From an uncultured Flavobacteriaceae bacterium (GTDB taxonomy: Bacteria; Bacteroidota; Bacteroidia; Flavobacteriales; Flavobacteriaceae), in the NCBI GenBank assembly GCA_947504035.1, contig CANNGA010000020.1:1-64000 (forward strand): a DNA stretch of 64,000 bases, read 5' to 3'. The position numbers were made by a program, and so were the translations under genes. This document shows, one piece after another, positions 44,682 to 53,233 of this stretch (its first letter is position 1; each line of letters opens with the position of its first letter). A model generated the notes under the pieces. The model did no database searches, was not told the DNA's origin, and worked only from the letters and a program-made list of their open reading frames with translations.

Positions 44682-44718
44682 AAAAAACGATCATAGTAAA
44701 TCTCTATGATCGTTTTTT
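44682..44718 (-). terminator. Terminator in front of the trp promoter
   Basis: Stem AAAAAACGATCATAG / CTATGATCGTTTTTT (arms 44682-44696 and 44704-44718), loop of seven. It lies in a divergent gap where no annotated gene ends, so it implies a transcript arriving from upstream on the minus strand: the small gene at 44791-44880. Confidence 0.85.
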
Positions 44719-44790
44719 AAGTTCTAAGTAGTGAGAGTATTCGTGTATTAAAAACCTTAGAATTTTTAATAGACTACAGTAATTGGGGGC

Positions 44791-44880
44791 CTATTTAAAA
44801 CGATTAAAGTACCCATTTGTGCTTCTGTTATTATGTATTAAGAGTGTCAAATCTTTATAAGAAGCGTAATCCCTCAGCAT
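44791..44880 (-). CDS. Putative 29-residue small protein gene
   Basis: ATG 44880 to TAG 44791; the peptide begins MLRDYASYKDLTLLIHNN and ends NGYFNRFK. It is basic, has no signal peptide and does not look like random sequence. An exact -7 box (TACATTTG) lies upstream at 44945-44938 and a strong terminator downstream at 44718-44682, giving a self-contained transcript of about 250 bases. A hairpin CAGCAT/ATGCTG overlaps the start codon and could hide it. A TAA directly precedes the ATG in frame. It could be a small protein, a leader-like regulator or a dual-function RNA; I do not recognise a family. Confidence 0.4.
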   Translation of the reverse strand: MLRDYASYKDLTLLIHNNRSTNGYFNRFK

Positions 44881-44937
44881 TTATGCTGATTTCGATATTT
44901 TTATAATGTTATATTATTATTTCATAGTTTGAGTCGG

Positions 44938-44945
44938 CAAATGTA
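44938..44945 (-). promoter_or_regulatory. -7 box for the small minus-strand transcript
   Basis: TACATTTG on the minus strand is an exact TAnnTTTG match. A TTTA, not TTG, lies about 19 bases upstream, so the promoter is incomplete. The expected start near 44931 gives a leader of about 50 bases. Confidence 0.4.
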
Positions 44946-45043
44946 GGGTAAATCCTGTTATTGTAAAGGAAATATTTAAAAATTTGTTAAACGGTAATCT
45001 CTTTACGATGTAATGTTTAAATTTAAGTTTAATTTGAAACTAT

Positions 45044-45595
45044 ATGATGTTAAGATTGTTACTATGTGTATGTATATGTATGCAATCCTGTAAAAAGGCT
45101 GTAAATGCGTTAGATTCTAAAACAGAACTTACGGATAAGGTGGTTACAGATGAGGCTAAAATAACATCTAGTGCTTTAGAGGTTTATGATTTTGAAACAT
45201 TTTCTAATACGTTTTTAAATAAAAAAGACGACAAGACTTATGTTATTAATTTTTGGGCTACATGGTGTGGTCCCTGTGTAAAGGAGTTGCCTTATTTCGA
45301 AAAACTCACAGAAAATTATGCGGGTAAAGGTGTTGAGGTAATTTTGGTGAGTTTAGATTTCCCACACATGTATGACAGTAAACTGAAACCTTTTATAAAA
45401 AAACGAAATTTAAAGAGTAAAGTTATAGCCTTAGATGATCCTAGTGAAAATACATGGATCAACGCCATAGATGAAAGTTGGTCTGGTGCTATACCTGCGA
45501 CTGTGATTTATAATAAATCAGCACGTAAATTTTACGAGCGTTCTTTTACATATAATGCTTTAGAGCAAGAAGTTCAACGATTAAATAAAAAATAA
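45044..45595 (+). CDS. TlpA-like thioredoxin lipoprotein
   Basis: 183 residues. Lipoprotein signal LLLCVCICMQSCKKA; thioredoxin fold from about 50 with active site INFWATWCGPCVKELPYFEKL (WCGPC near residue 75) and a late WSGAIPATVIYN cis-proline. It is a periplasm-facing thiol-disulfide oxidoreductase of the TlpA/ResA kind. The stop overlaps the next start by one base (TAATG), so the two redoxins are translated together. ATG 45047 in the same frame is an equally possible start. Confidence 0.9.
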   Translation: MMLRLLLCVCICMQSCKKAVNALDSKTELTDKVVTDEAKITSSALEVYDFETFSNTFLNKKDDKTYVINFWATWCGPCVKELPYFEKLTENYAGKGVEVILVSLDFPHMYDSKLKPFIKKRNLKSKVIALDDPSENTWINAIDESWSGAIPATVIYNKSARKFYERSFTYNALEQEVQRLNKK

Positions 45596-46212
45596 TGAAT
45601 ACAGTATTTAAAATTATACCGGTGCTTATAGCAACTATTTTTGTGAGTGCATTTACGCTCAAACCTGTTCATAACCATCCTTATAATATAGGCGATGTGG
45701 TTAAAGATTTTTCGCTTAAAAATGTGGATGGGCAAATGGTTTCGTTATCCGATTATAAAGATGTAAAAGGTGTTATTGTAACATTTACATGCAATACTTG
45801 TCCTTATTCTATAGCCTATGAGGATCGAATTATAGCATTAGATGCTGCATATGCAGGTAAAGGGTATCCTGTTATAGCTATTAACCCTAATAATCCTAGC
45901 GTAAGACCGGGCGATAATTTTGAAGCCATGCAGAAGCGGGCTAAAAAGAAAGGTTATACCTTTCCTTATTTGGTAGACGAAGGGCAAAAGGTGTATCCTA
46001 AGTTTGGTGCCACAAAAACGCCACATAATTATGTTCTGCAAAAAACGAATAAAGGCTTTGTTGTTCAGTACATTGGGGCGATAGATGATAGTTCTAGATA
46101 CCCTAAAGCCGTAAAGGAAAGGTATTTGGAAAATGCCGTGGATGCGCTTTTAGCAGGTAAAGCTGTAGACGTTAAAAAAACAAAGGCCATAGGGTGTTCT
46201 ATAAAGGTATAA
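45595..46212 (+). CDS. Secreted thioredoxin-family (redoxin) protein
   Basis: 205 residues. Signal peptide (FKIIPVLIATIFVSAFTL), then a peroxiredoxin/thioredoxin-like domain: IGDVVKDFSLKNVDGQMVSLSDYKDVKGVIVTFTCNTCPYS with CNTC as active site, AINPNNPSVRPGD, and TPHNYVLQK. The CNTCPYSxxYEDR pattern marks a redoxin subfamily common in Bacteroidota and planctomycetes. It forms a two-gene unit with the preceding TlpA-like protein, perhaps as an oxidised/reduced pair in the periplasm. Confidence 0.87.
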   Translation: MNTVFKIIPVLIATIFVSAFTLKPVHNHPYNIGDVVKDFSLKNVDGQMVSLSDYKDVKGVIVTFTCNTCPYSIAYEDRIIALDAAYAGKGYPVIAINPNNPSVRPGDNFEAMQKRAKKKGYTFPYLVDEGQKVYPKFGATKTPHNYVLQKTNKGFVVQYIGAIDDSSRYPKAVKERYLENAVDALLAGKAVDVKKTKAIGCSIKV

Positions 46213-46231
46213 ATCAATAGGTATAAGGCGT

Positions 46232-46270
46232 AAGCCATTGTGAAACGGAGGCGTAATACTTTGGCTTTTT
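46232..46270 (+). terminator. Weak terminator-like hairpin
   Basis: AAGCCA (46232-46237) can pair with TGGCTT (46262-46267), followed by a run of T. The stem is short and the loop long, so it is only a candidate end for the two-redoxin transcript. Confidence 0.3.
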
Positions 46271-46322
46271 TTTCGTCTATGTATTTAGAAATATTAGTTT
46301 TGTTAAAAATTAAAACATAATA

Positions 46323-46640
46323 ATGGAAGATTTAACACAAGAAGAGTGGGTAGAGCAGTTAGCTAAAGACGATAACGCTGTAGTTTTAGATGTAAGAACA
46401 GATGCAGAGGTTGCGGATGGTATTATCGCAAATGCAATTCATATAGACATCTATAAAGGACAGGCTTTTGTAGATGAGATAGAAGATTTGGATAAGTCCA
46501 AAAACTACTATGTATACTGCCGTTCTGGAAACAGAAGTGGACAAGCTTGTAAAATTATGGAACAACTTGGTTTTGAAAACGCTTATAATTTAGAAGGCGG
46601 TATGTTAGAATGGACTGGTGACGTTGTGGATATGGAGTAA
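46323..46640 (+). CDS. Cytoplasmic single-domain rhodanese
   Basis: 105 residues, one rhodanese domain: VVLDVRTDAEVADGIIANAIHIDI, and the active loop YVYCRSGNRSGQAC with catalytic cysteine near residue 72, then AYNLEGGMLEW. It would carry persulfide sulfur in the cytoplasm. A second rhodanese gene, with a lipoprotein signal, starts 15 bases later, suggesting paired sulfur handling on both sides of the inner membrane. Confidence 0.9.
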   Translation: MEDLTQEEWVEQLAKDDNAVVLDVRTDAEVADGIIANAIHIDIYKGQAFVDEIEDLDKSKNYYVYCRSGNRSGQACKIMEQLGFENAYNLEGGMLEWTGDVVDME

Positions 46641-46655
46641 TTGACATTATATACT

Positions 46656-47042
46656 ATGCGAATATTCTTTTTTAGTGTCATATTTAGCATTTTGGCAACG
46701 GGGTGTGGGTGGAATTCTAGTTCGGATTCTGTTGGATTAGAACCTGAAATGTTTAAGACTGAAATTGCTGTAGTTGGAAGTCAACTTATAGATGTACGTA
46801 CACCAGAAGAGTATATGCAAGGGCATATTTCTGGAGCAGTCAATATAGATTATTTTTCTAAAGATTTTGAAACGCATTTGAAACAGTTTGACACAGAAAA
46901 GAAAATTTACATGTATTGCCGTTCGGGAAAGCGAAGTTCTAAGAGTGTTTCTAAACTTAAAGCACTAGGATTTAGTCAAATATATGAACTTGACGGTGGC
47001 ATTATCAACTGGAGAAGTAAAGGTTTAAAAACAGCAAAATAG
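46656..47042 (+). CDS. Rhodanese-domain lipoprotein
   Basis: 128 residues from ATG 46656 (a TTG at 46641 in frame is less likely). Lipoprotein signal FFSVIFSILATGCGW; then a rhodanese domain LIDVRTPEEYMQGHISGAVNIDY and MYCRSGKRSSKSV with the catalytic cysteine, ending YELDGGIINWRSKG. Periplasmic or outer-membrane sulfurtransferase by inference. It looks like a duplicate of the preceding gene that gained a signal. Confidence 0.88.
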   Translation: MRIFFFSVIFSILATGCGWNSSSDSVGLEPEMFKTEIAVVGSQLIDVRTPEEYMQGHISGAVNIDYFSKDFETHLKQFDTEKKIYMYCRSGKRSSKSVSKLKALGFSQIYELDGGIINWRSKGLKTAK

Positions 47043-47212
47043 ATGTGGTTTTACCGTAAAAAACCTGTTTTTTAAACGTTTAACTTTTTTTTGAGCACTT
47101 TAACTTTTTTATTTTTAGAATTCTAGGCCTTTCTGTAGTTTTGTTATAGTCTTAGTGATATTAACCAATATTTTTAAGATATATCTAACTTTCACCCTAA
47201 AAAACTAAAATT

Positions 47213-47545
47213 ATGGAAAATGGTTTACTCGTACTAGGTATTATAGTAATGCTTTTTGTTTGCATGTATGGATTTGCATATGGCAGTGTCGCTTTAGAAA
47301 AATTAAAGTACAGAAAGCAAGCTGAAGAATTAGAGCGTATTGCAGCTGTTAAAGCGGCAAAGCGTGCTGAAAAACAAGAAGCCAGAGACGCAAAACTTGA
47401 GAAATTAAGAAAGCGTAGTGAGCAAATTCGATTAGAACTTAACAGATTAGAAAAAGTAAATCTGCACAAGACTATTGATGAGCATGCGATTGTTGAAAAA
47501 ATGAAAGGACGTATAGGTACAGAGCAGCAACAAGCCGCAAGTTAA
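47213..47545 (+). CDS. Small membrane protein with a coiled coil
   Basis: 110 residues. One N-terminal helix (LLVLGIIVMLFVCMYGFAYGSVAL, about 5-28) is followed by a long charged coiled coil (about 35-90: AEELERIAAVKAAKRAEKQE, KLRKRSEQIRLELNRLE) and a short polar tail. The layout, membrane anchor plus cytoplasmic coiled coil, is similar to phage-shock PspB-like and chaperone-like adaptors, but no family is clear. Stand-alone, with its own terminator 32 bases after the stop. Confidence 0.7.
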   Translation: MENGLLVLGIIVMLFVCMYGFAYGSVALEKLKYRKQAEELERIAAVKAAKRAEKQEARDAKLEKLRKRSEQIRLELNRLEKVNLHKTIDEHAIVEKMKGRIGTEQQQAAS

Positions 47546-47576
47546 ATCCAGGCATTTTCCTCTCAAAATATATAAT

Positions 47577-47600
47577 AAACACCCTTCAAGGGTGTTTTTT
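47577..47600 (+). terminator. Rho-independent terminator
   Basis: AAACACCCTT / AAGGGTGTTT stem with a very small loop and a run of six T. It ends the coiled-coil gene; the A-rich left arm could also serve the converging LacI gene. Confidence 0.8.
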
Positions 47601-47667
47601 TATGCATACGTGTTGCGCGTAGAACAGAACTGTCTGATTTTTTTGGATTTATAGCACGTTCTTTAAC

Positions 47668-48696
47668 TTATACACTTCGGCGTTTAGAAGATGCTCTCAC
47701 AATAAGTTCTGGCGTAAGTATCATTTTATTTAAAGACACCTTTTCTTCGGGATGTGCAATGCGCCTTAAAAATGTTTTTGCAGCCAGTTCTCCAATTTTT
47801 TCGCTGTGTTGTTCAATAGATGTTATGGCAGGTGTTACAATAGATGAAAAGGGTTCGTTGCTAAAGCCTACCAAAGCAATGTCTTCAGGAACTCTAATAT
47901 GTTCACTTTTTAAAACTTCAAGAGCTCCTAAGGCGACATAATCTCCCGAAGCATACACCGCATCTGGAGGTTCTGGCAATTCTAAAAGCTGTTTCATGAT
48001 GTGTTTACCATCAATCTGTCTTAGATTACTCTCTATAAGTAGTTCTTTTTTAAAAGGCAGCTGGTGTTGCTCTAAAGCATCTATATACCCTCTAATTCTG
48101 TTTTTATAAATTCTAGCATTACTGTTACCACTTATGTGCGCTATACGTTTACAGCCTTGTTGTGCCAGATGTTGAATCACCATATGGCTGCTTTGGTAAT
48201 CGTCTATACCCACATAATCAACATTTAAATCGTTTTCTCCACGATCAAATAAAATTAAAGGAATGCCTTTCTTTTTAACTTTATTATAATAATCTAAAGT
48301 TACTGTTTCGTTGGCCATAGAAGCTATAATGCCATCCACCTGGGTAAATAATAAGGCTTCTATACTGGCGCACTCTTTTTTATAAGATTCATTAGATTGT
48401 GCGATGATAACATTATAACCTTCGTCATTTAAAATCTCTTCAATCTTTTCGATAATTGAGGAGAAAAAATTACTGCTGGCTCTGGGAATAATAACGCCTA
48501 CTAAGTTGGTTTTGCCTTTGCGTAAAGCACTGGCAATGTGATTGGGTTGGTAGTTTAAATTTTTGGCAACTTGAAGTACAGCGTCTTTGGTTTTTTTACT
48601 AATTCTAGGGTGATTATTGAGTGCTTTTGAGACTGCAGAAGGGGTAATGCCTAACACATTAGCGATATCTTTTATAGTTGTTTTTTTATGTCCCAA
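47668..48696 (-). CDS. LacI-family regulator of kdgK-kdgA
   Basis: 342 residues. LacI HTH and hinge helix at the N-terminus (TTIKDIANVLGITPSAVSKALNNHPRISKKT, YQPNHIASALRKGKTNLVGVIIP), then a periplasmic-binding-type sensor (GIIASMANETV, LILFDRG, VGIDDYQSSHM, PPDAVYASGDYVALGALEVL, VGFSNEPFSSIVTPAITSIEQ). The start must be TTG 48696, since the frame is closed by a stop just upstream and the HTH begins at residue 5. It is divergent from kdgK; the two dyads at 48710-48729 and 48859-48878 are its likely operators, so it should repress kdgK-kdgA and itself, with KDG or a related acid as inducer (inferred). Confidence 0.9.
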   Translation of the reverse strand: MGHKKTTIKDIANVLGITPSAVSKALNNHPRISKKTKDAVLQVAKNLNYQPNHIASALRKGKTNLVGVIIPRASSNFFSSIIEKIEEILNDEGYNVIIAQSNESYKKECASIEALLFTQVDGIIASMANETVTLDYYNKVKKKGIPLILFDRGENDLNVDYVGIDDYQSSHMVIQHLAQQGCKRIAHISGNSNARIYKNRIRGYIDALEQHQLPFKKELLIESNLRQIDGKHIMKQLLELPEPPDAVYASGDYVALGALEVLKSEHIRVPEDIALVGFSNEPFSSIVTPAITSIEQHSEKIGELAAKTFLRRIAHPEEKVSLNKMILTPELIVRASSKRRSV

Positions 48697-48709
48697 TTTT
48701 TATATACTT

Positions 48710-48729
48710 TTGTTCCAACGTTTGAACAA
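48710..48729. promoter_or_regulatory. LacI-type operator 1
   Basis: TTGTTCCAACGTTTGAACAA, a 20-bp dyad with the central CG typical of LacI-family operators, 14 bases upstream of the LacI start codon. It covers the region where the LacI promoter would be, so autorepression is expected. Confidence 0.8.
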
Positions 48730-48858
48730 ATATAATGTTTTTTAGTAAGTTCAAAATTTAAAATGACTAAACGCACTTCTTTATAACCACCATCTTTATA
48801 GAATTTGTTACCACTAATTTCTTGTGAAATAAAAGAGCCTGTGTTGTATTTAGATGTT

Positions 48859-48878
48859 TTGTTCAAACGTTGGAACAG
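48859..48878. promoter_or_regulatory. LacI-type operator 2
   Basis: TTGTTCAAACGTTGGAACAG matches the reverse complement of operator 1 in 19 of 20 bases, and lies 76 bases before the kdgK ATG. The centres are 149 bases apart, about 14 helical turns, which would allow looping between two dimers. A second dyad TACTTG/CAAGTA (48881-48899) lies next to it. Confidence 0.8.
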
Positions 48879-48953
48879 AATACTTGTGTTGCGCAAGTAT
48901 TTGAAAATAGATGTAGCAAACAATACAAATTAAATTTATATAATTAAGCAAAA

Positions 48954-50000
48954 ATGGCAAGAGTAATAACATTTGGAGAAATCATGTTAAGATTAGCTCC
49001 TCAAGGGTTTTTAAGATTTTCTCAAGCAAACAACTTTGATGTTGTTTATGGAGGTGGTGAGTCTAACGTGGCAGTTTCTTTAGCAAACTACGGTGTAGAT
49101 GTTGATTTTGTAACACGTTTACCAAAAAATGATATTGGGGAGTGTGCTATGATGGAGATGCGTAAAAGAGGTGTTGGTGTCAATAAAATTGCTTGGGGTG
49201 GAGACCGTTTAGGAATTTATTTCTTAGAAACTGGTGCTGTATCTAGAGGCTCTAAAGTGGTTTATGACCGTGCGCATTCTGCAATGGCAGAAATAAAATC
49301 GGGTATGATTAACTGGGAAGAGGTATTTGATGGTGCAGAGTGGTTTCACTGGACAGGTATTACGCCAGCGATTTCTCAAGGATCGGCAGATGTTTGTTTA
49401 GAAGCAGTAAAAGCAGCTAGCAAATTAGGTTTAACAATTTCTACAGATTTAAATTACCGCGCTAAACTTTGGAAGTATTGTGATGATGCGCATAGAGAAG
49501 CTGTAATGACAGAGTTGACCTCTTACTGTGATATCGTTTTAGGTAATGAAGAAGATGCAGAAATGCACTTTGGTATCAAACCAGAAGGGATCTCTGTACA
49601 AACAGAAGGCCATAATGTAAAAGCAGAGGCATTCTTATCGGTTTGTGAGCAAATGATGAAGAAATTCCCTAGAGCTAAAAAGGTAATCACTACGTTAAGA
49701 GGGTCTATATCTGCATCTCATAACACATGGGCAGGCGTTTTATATGACGGTACAACATTGTTTCAAACACGTCAGTACCAAATTACAGATATCGTAGACC
49801 GTGTTGGAGGTGGAGATTCTTTTATGGGAGGCTTAATTTATGGATTGCTTAAATACCCAGAAGACGATCAAAACGCATTAGATTTTGCAGTAGCAGCATC
49901 TTGCTTAAAGCACACCATTAAAGGTGATGCAAATTTAGCTACAGTTGCAGAAGTAGAAAAATTAATGGGTGGAGATGCTTCAGGGCGTGTTGCTAGATAA
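48954..50000 (+). CDS. kdgK: 2-dehydro-3-deoxygluconate kinase
   Basis: 348 residues, PfkB sugar kinase that phosphorylates KDG to KDPG with ATP. Motifs: N-terminal FGEIMLRLAP, YGGGESNVAVSLANYGVDV (substrate site), ISTDLNYRAKLWK and the catalytic DRVGGGDSFMGGLIYGL. It is followed 75 bases later by the KDPG aldolase. With uxuA and kduD in the operon at 5.6-15.7 kb it completes uronate breakdown, which is thus split over two transcription units with different regulators. Confidence 0.93.
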   Translation: MARVITFGEIMLRLAPQGFLRFSQANNFDVVYGGGESNVAVSLANYGVDVDFVTRLPKNDIGECAMMEMRKRGVGVNKIAWGGDRLGIYFLETGAVSRGSKVVYDRAHSAMAEIKSGMINWEEVFDGAEWFHWTGITPAISQGSADVCLEAVKAASKLGLTISTDLNYRAKLWKYCDDAHREAVMTELTSYCDIVLGNEEDAEMHFGIKPEGISVQTEGHNVKAEAFLSVCEQMMKKFPRAKKVITTLRGSISASHNTWAGVLYDGTTLFQTRQYQITDIVDRVGGGDSFMGGLIYGLLKYPEDDQNALDFAVAASCLKHTIKGDANLATVAEVEKLMGGDASGRVAR

Positions 50001-50075
50001 TATATTTGGTGTTTAAGTGTTAAACGGTTTTTCTGTTTAACACTTAAACAATTTAATAATTCAAGATTTAAAGAA

Positions 50076-50744
50076 ATGGCACAATTTTCAAGAATAGAAG
50101 TTGCAGCAGCAATGAAAGAAACAGGGATGATCCCTTTGTTTTTCAATAATGATATAGAGTTAAGTAAAAAAGTACTAAAAGCCTGTTATGATGGTGGTGC
50201 GCGCTTAATGGAATTTACAGCTCGTGGCGATTTTGCTCATGAGGTTTTTGGTGCACTTACCAAATATGCTATAGCAGAATTACCAGGAATGATTATGGGT
50301 GTTGGTTCTGTTACAGATGGAGCGGCTGCTTCTTTGTATATGGCTTTAGGTGCTAATTTTATTGTAACTCCTGTATTAAGAGAGGATATCGCTATAGCAT
50401 GTAACCGTAAAAAAGTATTATGGTCTCCAGGCTGTGGTACGTTAACAGAGATCGCTAGAGCAGAAGAGCTAGGATGTGAGATCGTTAAATTATTCCCTGG
50501 TGATATTTACGGTCCTCAATTTGTTAAAGGTGTTAAAGGCCCTCAACCTTGGACCAGTATTATGCCAACAGGAGGTGTTGCACCAACAGAAGAAAACCTA
50601 AAAGGATGGTTTGATGCAGGTGTAACCTGTGTAGGTATGGGATCTAAGTTAATTTCAAAAGAGATTATTGCGAATAAAGATTATGCCAAGTTAGAACAAG
50701 ATGTTAAAAATGCTTTAGCCATTGTAAAAGCAGTTAGAAAATAA
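50076..50744 (+). CDS. kdgA: KDPG / KHG aldolase
   Basis: 222 residues, class I aldolase (Entner-Doudoroff type). It splits 2-keto-3-deoxy-6-phosphogluconate to pyruvate and glyceraldehyde-3-phosphate. The Schiff-base lysine is in CEIVKLFPGDIYGPQFVKG, the general-acid glutamate in LMEFTARGD, the GSVTD and NFIVTPVL strands and PTGGVAPTEENL complete the site. Same unit as kdgK; a terminator follows at 50781. Confidence 0.94.
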   Translation: MAQFSRIEVAAAMKETGMIPLFFNNDIELSKKVLKACYDGGARLMEFTARGDFAHEVFGALTKYAIAELPGMIMGVGSVTDGAAASLYMALGANFIVTPVLREDIAIACNRKKVLWSPGCGTLTEIARAEELGCEIVKLFPGDIYGPQFVKGVKGPQPWTSIMPTGGVAPTEENLKGWFDAGVTCVGMGSKLISKEIIANKDYAKLEQDVKNALAIVKAVRK

Positions 50745-50780
50745 CAGAGACTTCTGGTTTAAACTCTTAAAGTGTTCTAA

Positions 50781-50823
50781 AGCCAAAACGATGATTTAAA
50801 AATCATGGTTTTGGCTTTTTTTA
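50781..50823 (+). terminator. Terminator of kdgK-kdgA
   Basis: Stem AGCCAAAACGATGATTT / AAATCATGGTTTTGGCT with one internal G-G mismatch, loop AA, followed by a run of T. It lies 36 bases after the kdgA stop. Confidence 0.9.
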
Positions 50824-51615
50824 TGGACTCAACCTTGAGATAGATTCTTGATAAGAATTGTTTTTGAGATGGCTTGTGGGTCTATTTATAACCGAGAGTA
50901 CGATATAAAGATTTTTTAATGTCGTGCTTTTCTACGTTTTACTTATAGCATTTACATAAGGGATGCCCTTTTATTATAGAATTGATTCTTATGATAATGA
51001 CAAATTAGGGAAATAGTTTTAGAACTCACTTAAGATGGACACTTAAAATCTAAAGTAGGGGCTGCTCACCAAACGTCATAAAAGGGTGATTTCATTTTAC
51101 GATTTTAACTTTAGACATGATGGTTTTGGAATTAAAACGCAATGGTATAGGATAATCAAAGAACAGTAGGCCTCTATAATGATCTAATTTACAGTGTTTT
51201 TTTTGTATTTCTGTTTTTTAGGAGCGCTTAAGACCTCGTTTAGTCGGTGTTTTTATATGGTAGATTTCGATGAAAAAGCAAATTATCGATGAACGACATT
51301 TACAGAAAAAAAACTTTCTTAACAATTACATAACATACAAGTTTGTAAGGTTATGATTTCTCCAAACTTTAATTTTAACATATTCGTAAAAAAGTGAAAT
51401 CAAATAGTAGTATCCTTTAAAAGAAACGTGTTTAATTATAAAAAGTAGCAGTATTTAAATAGAACCTTATTTTTAGTCAAAAAATGAAAACAGCTGTTTT
51501 AGCAAAATGCATGTAAAAGTTTACATTTTGGTAACGTCATGTTTTTAATTCAGGAGTTGCGTTTTATATAATTTTGTACCAGTTAAAGTTTAATAACCCC
51601 AAAAAGAATTTTAAA
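50824..51615. other. Non-coding gap of about 0.8 kb
   Basis: I see no coding frame, RNA gene or repeat. The only signal is TAATTTTG (51569-51576), an exact -7 box for the next gene; transcription would begin near 51583. Confidence 0.5.
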
Positions 51616-52929
51616 GTGAAACATTATCTACTACTTGCAGTATTGTTTATAACAGGAACTGCTATCTCTCAAGACAACAGCATTAAAACAACTTTTGCGG
51701 ATTCAGGAGCTATACATCAAGCTATTGATGACAATTCTGAAATTCTAGATCAATTTGAAAGAAACGAAAATTGCATCGTTCTCGGATATTTAGGAAACAA
51801 CTTTTATAAAGTATCTTATAATGAAGTTGTAGGCTATGTAGGCGACGAATATTTGATGGTTAATGGACAAATGATGGATTTGTTTAATACTTACGAAGCG
51901 CAAGGCATGTCTTCAACATCATCAGAACAAGGCAATGCAGGAACCAAGAATGTAACACGTTTTGAAAACGAATCTAATCGTGTTCAAAGTTTAAAAGAAA
52001 AGGAAGCCGCTTTAGAAGAAAAATACAATAAGCTAAAGCTTAAAATAGAGGCACGTAAAGCTAAAGAGCTGTTAAAAGAACAGGATGCGCTTATTGCTAA
52101 GGCCAATGAAGCTGCAAAACAACAAGTACTACTTAGCAATGAGCAAAGACGTCTAGATCAAATACGTATAAACGATTCTATTGCTAGAGTAAATGAGCGC
52201 ATGCGTATCGCTACATTGTATAAAAACGAGCAACAAAGAAAACGTGCCTTGTTTGTAGCCGACTCTATTGCTAAAGCAGAAAAGGCTTTGAAATACCAAA
52301 AGCGTTTAGCAGAGAAAAAAGCAAAAGCATTAGAAAAGCAAAATACGCAAAAAGCTTTGGCAGCAAAAGAGAAAAAGCGTTTAGCAGAAGAAGCTAAGGC
52401 CAAAGCATTAGAAACAGAAACTCTTGCTAATGCTCTTGAAAAAGCTAAAAAAGAAATAGAAGCTTTAAAGAAACAACAGTCTCAGTCTGCAGCGACGGTT
52501 AAAAATACAACAAAGTCGTTATGTGAGTATCAATTTAGAGAGTCTACAGGAGAAGAAAACGGATTTAAAATAAGAACAGAAGCTTACGACATAGCAAAAA
52601 ATGTTAATGTTCAATTAGATAAAAAAGGTCTAAAAACAAATGTTATTTTTAGTGTCTCTAAAAATATAGGTTGCGCTAGTAATAAACCTAATGAGCGTTC
52701 TAGTGTTAAAATTACATTAGAGAATCATAAAGTGATTTCTTTTTATCACTCTGGAAGTATTATTTGCGATGCTTTTTTCTTTAAGAGTAGCATGTCTAAT
52801 TCTAAGATCTCAGCACTAAAAACATCTCCTATAAAATCGATAGAATTAAAAGGAACAAAAGAAGCATTAACGCTTACACAAATAGCTAATAAAAATTACT
52901 TTATAGATATGTTAAGTTGTGTTGAATAA
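51616..52929 (+). CDS. Secreted coiled-coil protein with an SH3-like N-terminus
   Basis: 437 residues from GTG 51616, which fits the signal peptide KHYLLLAVLFITGTAISQ; the frame runs back to a TTG at 51574, which would lie before the predicted transcription start. Residues about 25-90 look like a bacterial SH3 domain (LDQFERNENCIVLGYLGNNFYKVSYNEVVGYVGDEYL). A long Lys/Ala/Glu-rich coiled coil (about 130-300) follows, with SIARVNERMR and SIAKAEKALK units, then a cysteine-containing C-terminal beta domain (about 315-437). Probably periplasmic or surface associated; function unknown. Ends at a 16-bp-stem terminator. Confidence 0.78.
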   Translation: MKHYLLLAVLFITGTAISQDNSIKTTFADSGAIHQAIDDNSEILDQFERNENCIVLGYLGNNFYKVSYNEVVGYVGDEYLMVNGQMMDLFNTYEAQGMSSTSSEQGNAGTKNVTRFENESNRVQSLKEKEAALEEKYNKLKLKIEARKAKELLKEQDALIAKANEAAKQQVLLSNEQRRLDQIRINDSIARVNERMRIATLYKNEQQRKRALFVADSIAKAEKALKYQKRLAEKKAKALEKQNTQKALAAKEKKRLAEEAKAKALETETLANALEKAKKEIEALKKQQSQSAATVKNTTKSLCEYQFRESTGEENGFKIRTEAYDIAKNVNVQLDKKGLKTNVIFSVSKNIGCASNKPNERSSVKITLENHKVISFYHSGSIICDAFFFKSSMSNSKISALKTSPIKSIELKGTKEALTLTQIANKNYFIDMLSCVE

Positions 52930-52950
52930 TACAATTTAATTTATAAAATT

Positions 52951-52990
52951 TAAAAGCGCTCTAAATGAAAATTTAGAGCGCTTTTAGTTT
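52951..52990 (+). terminator. Rho-independent terminator
   Basis: Stem TAAAAGCGCTCTAAAT / ATTTAGAGCGCTTTTA, 16 bp, loop GAAA, followed by GTTTTA. It lies 21 bases after the stop of the coiled-coil gene. The 240 bases beyond it to the next gene hold the motif TGTACTGTAT (53119-53128) and nothing else recognised. Confidence 0.9.
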
Positions 52991-53233
52991 TAAGAAACAG
53001 CAATATAGAAATGATATGCGTTATCCGTATCGGTTCAAAATGTAAAATTATACGTGTTAGCGCAAGCGGGTATAACTGACTTTTTTAGCTGTAGGAATTA
53101 TTCTTTGCCTTAGCTTAGTGTACTGTATATGAAATGATTTAAGGGTAATATAAATTTAACGTTACCTTATTTTGGATTTTTGAGACTCCTGTTTTTTTTA
53201 ATTTTGAGTAACTAATACTAAAAAAGATTTGTT

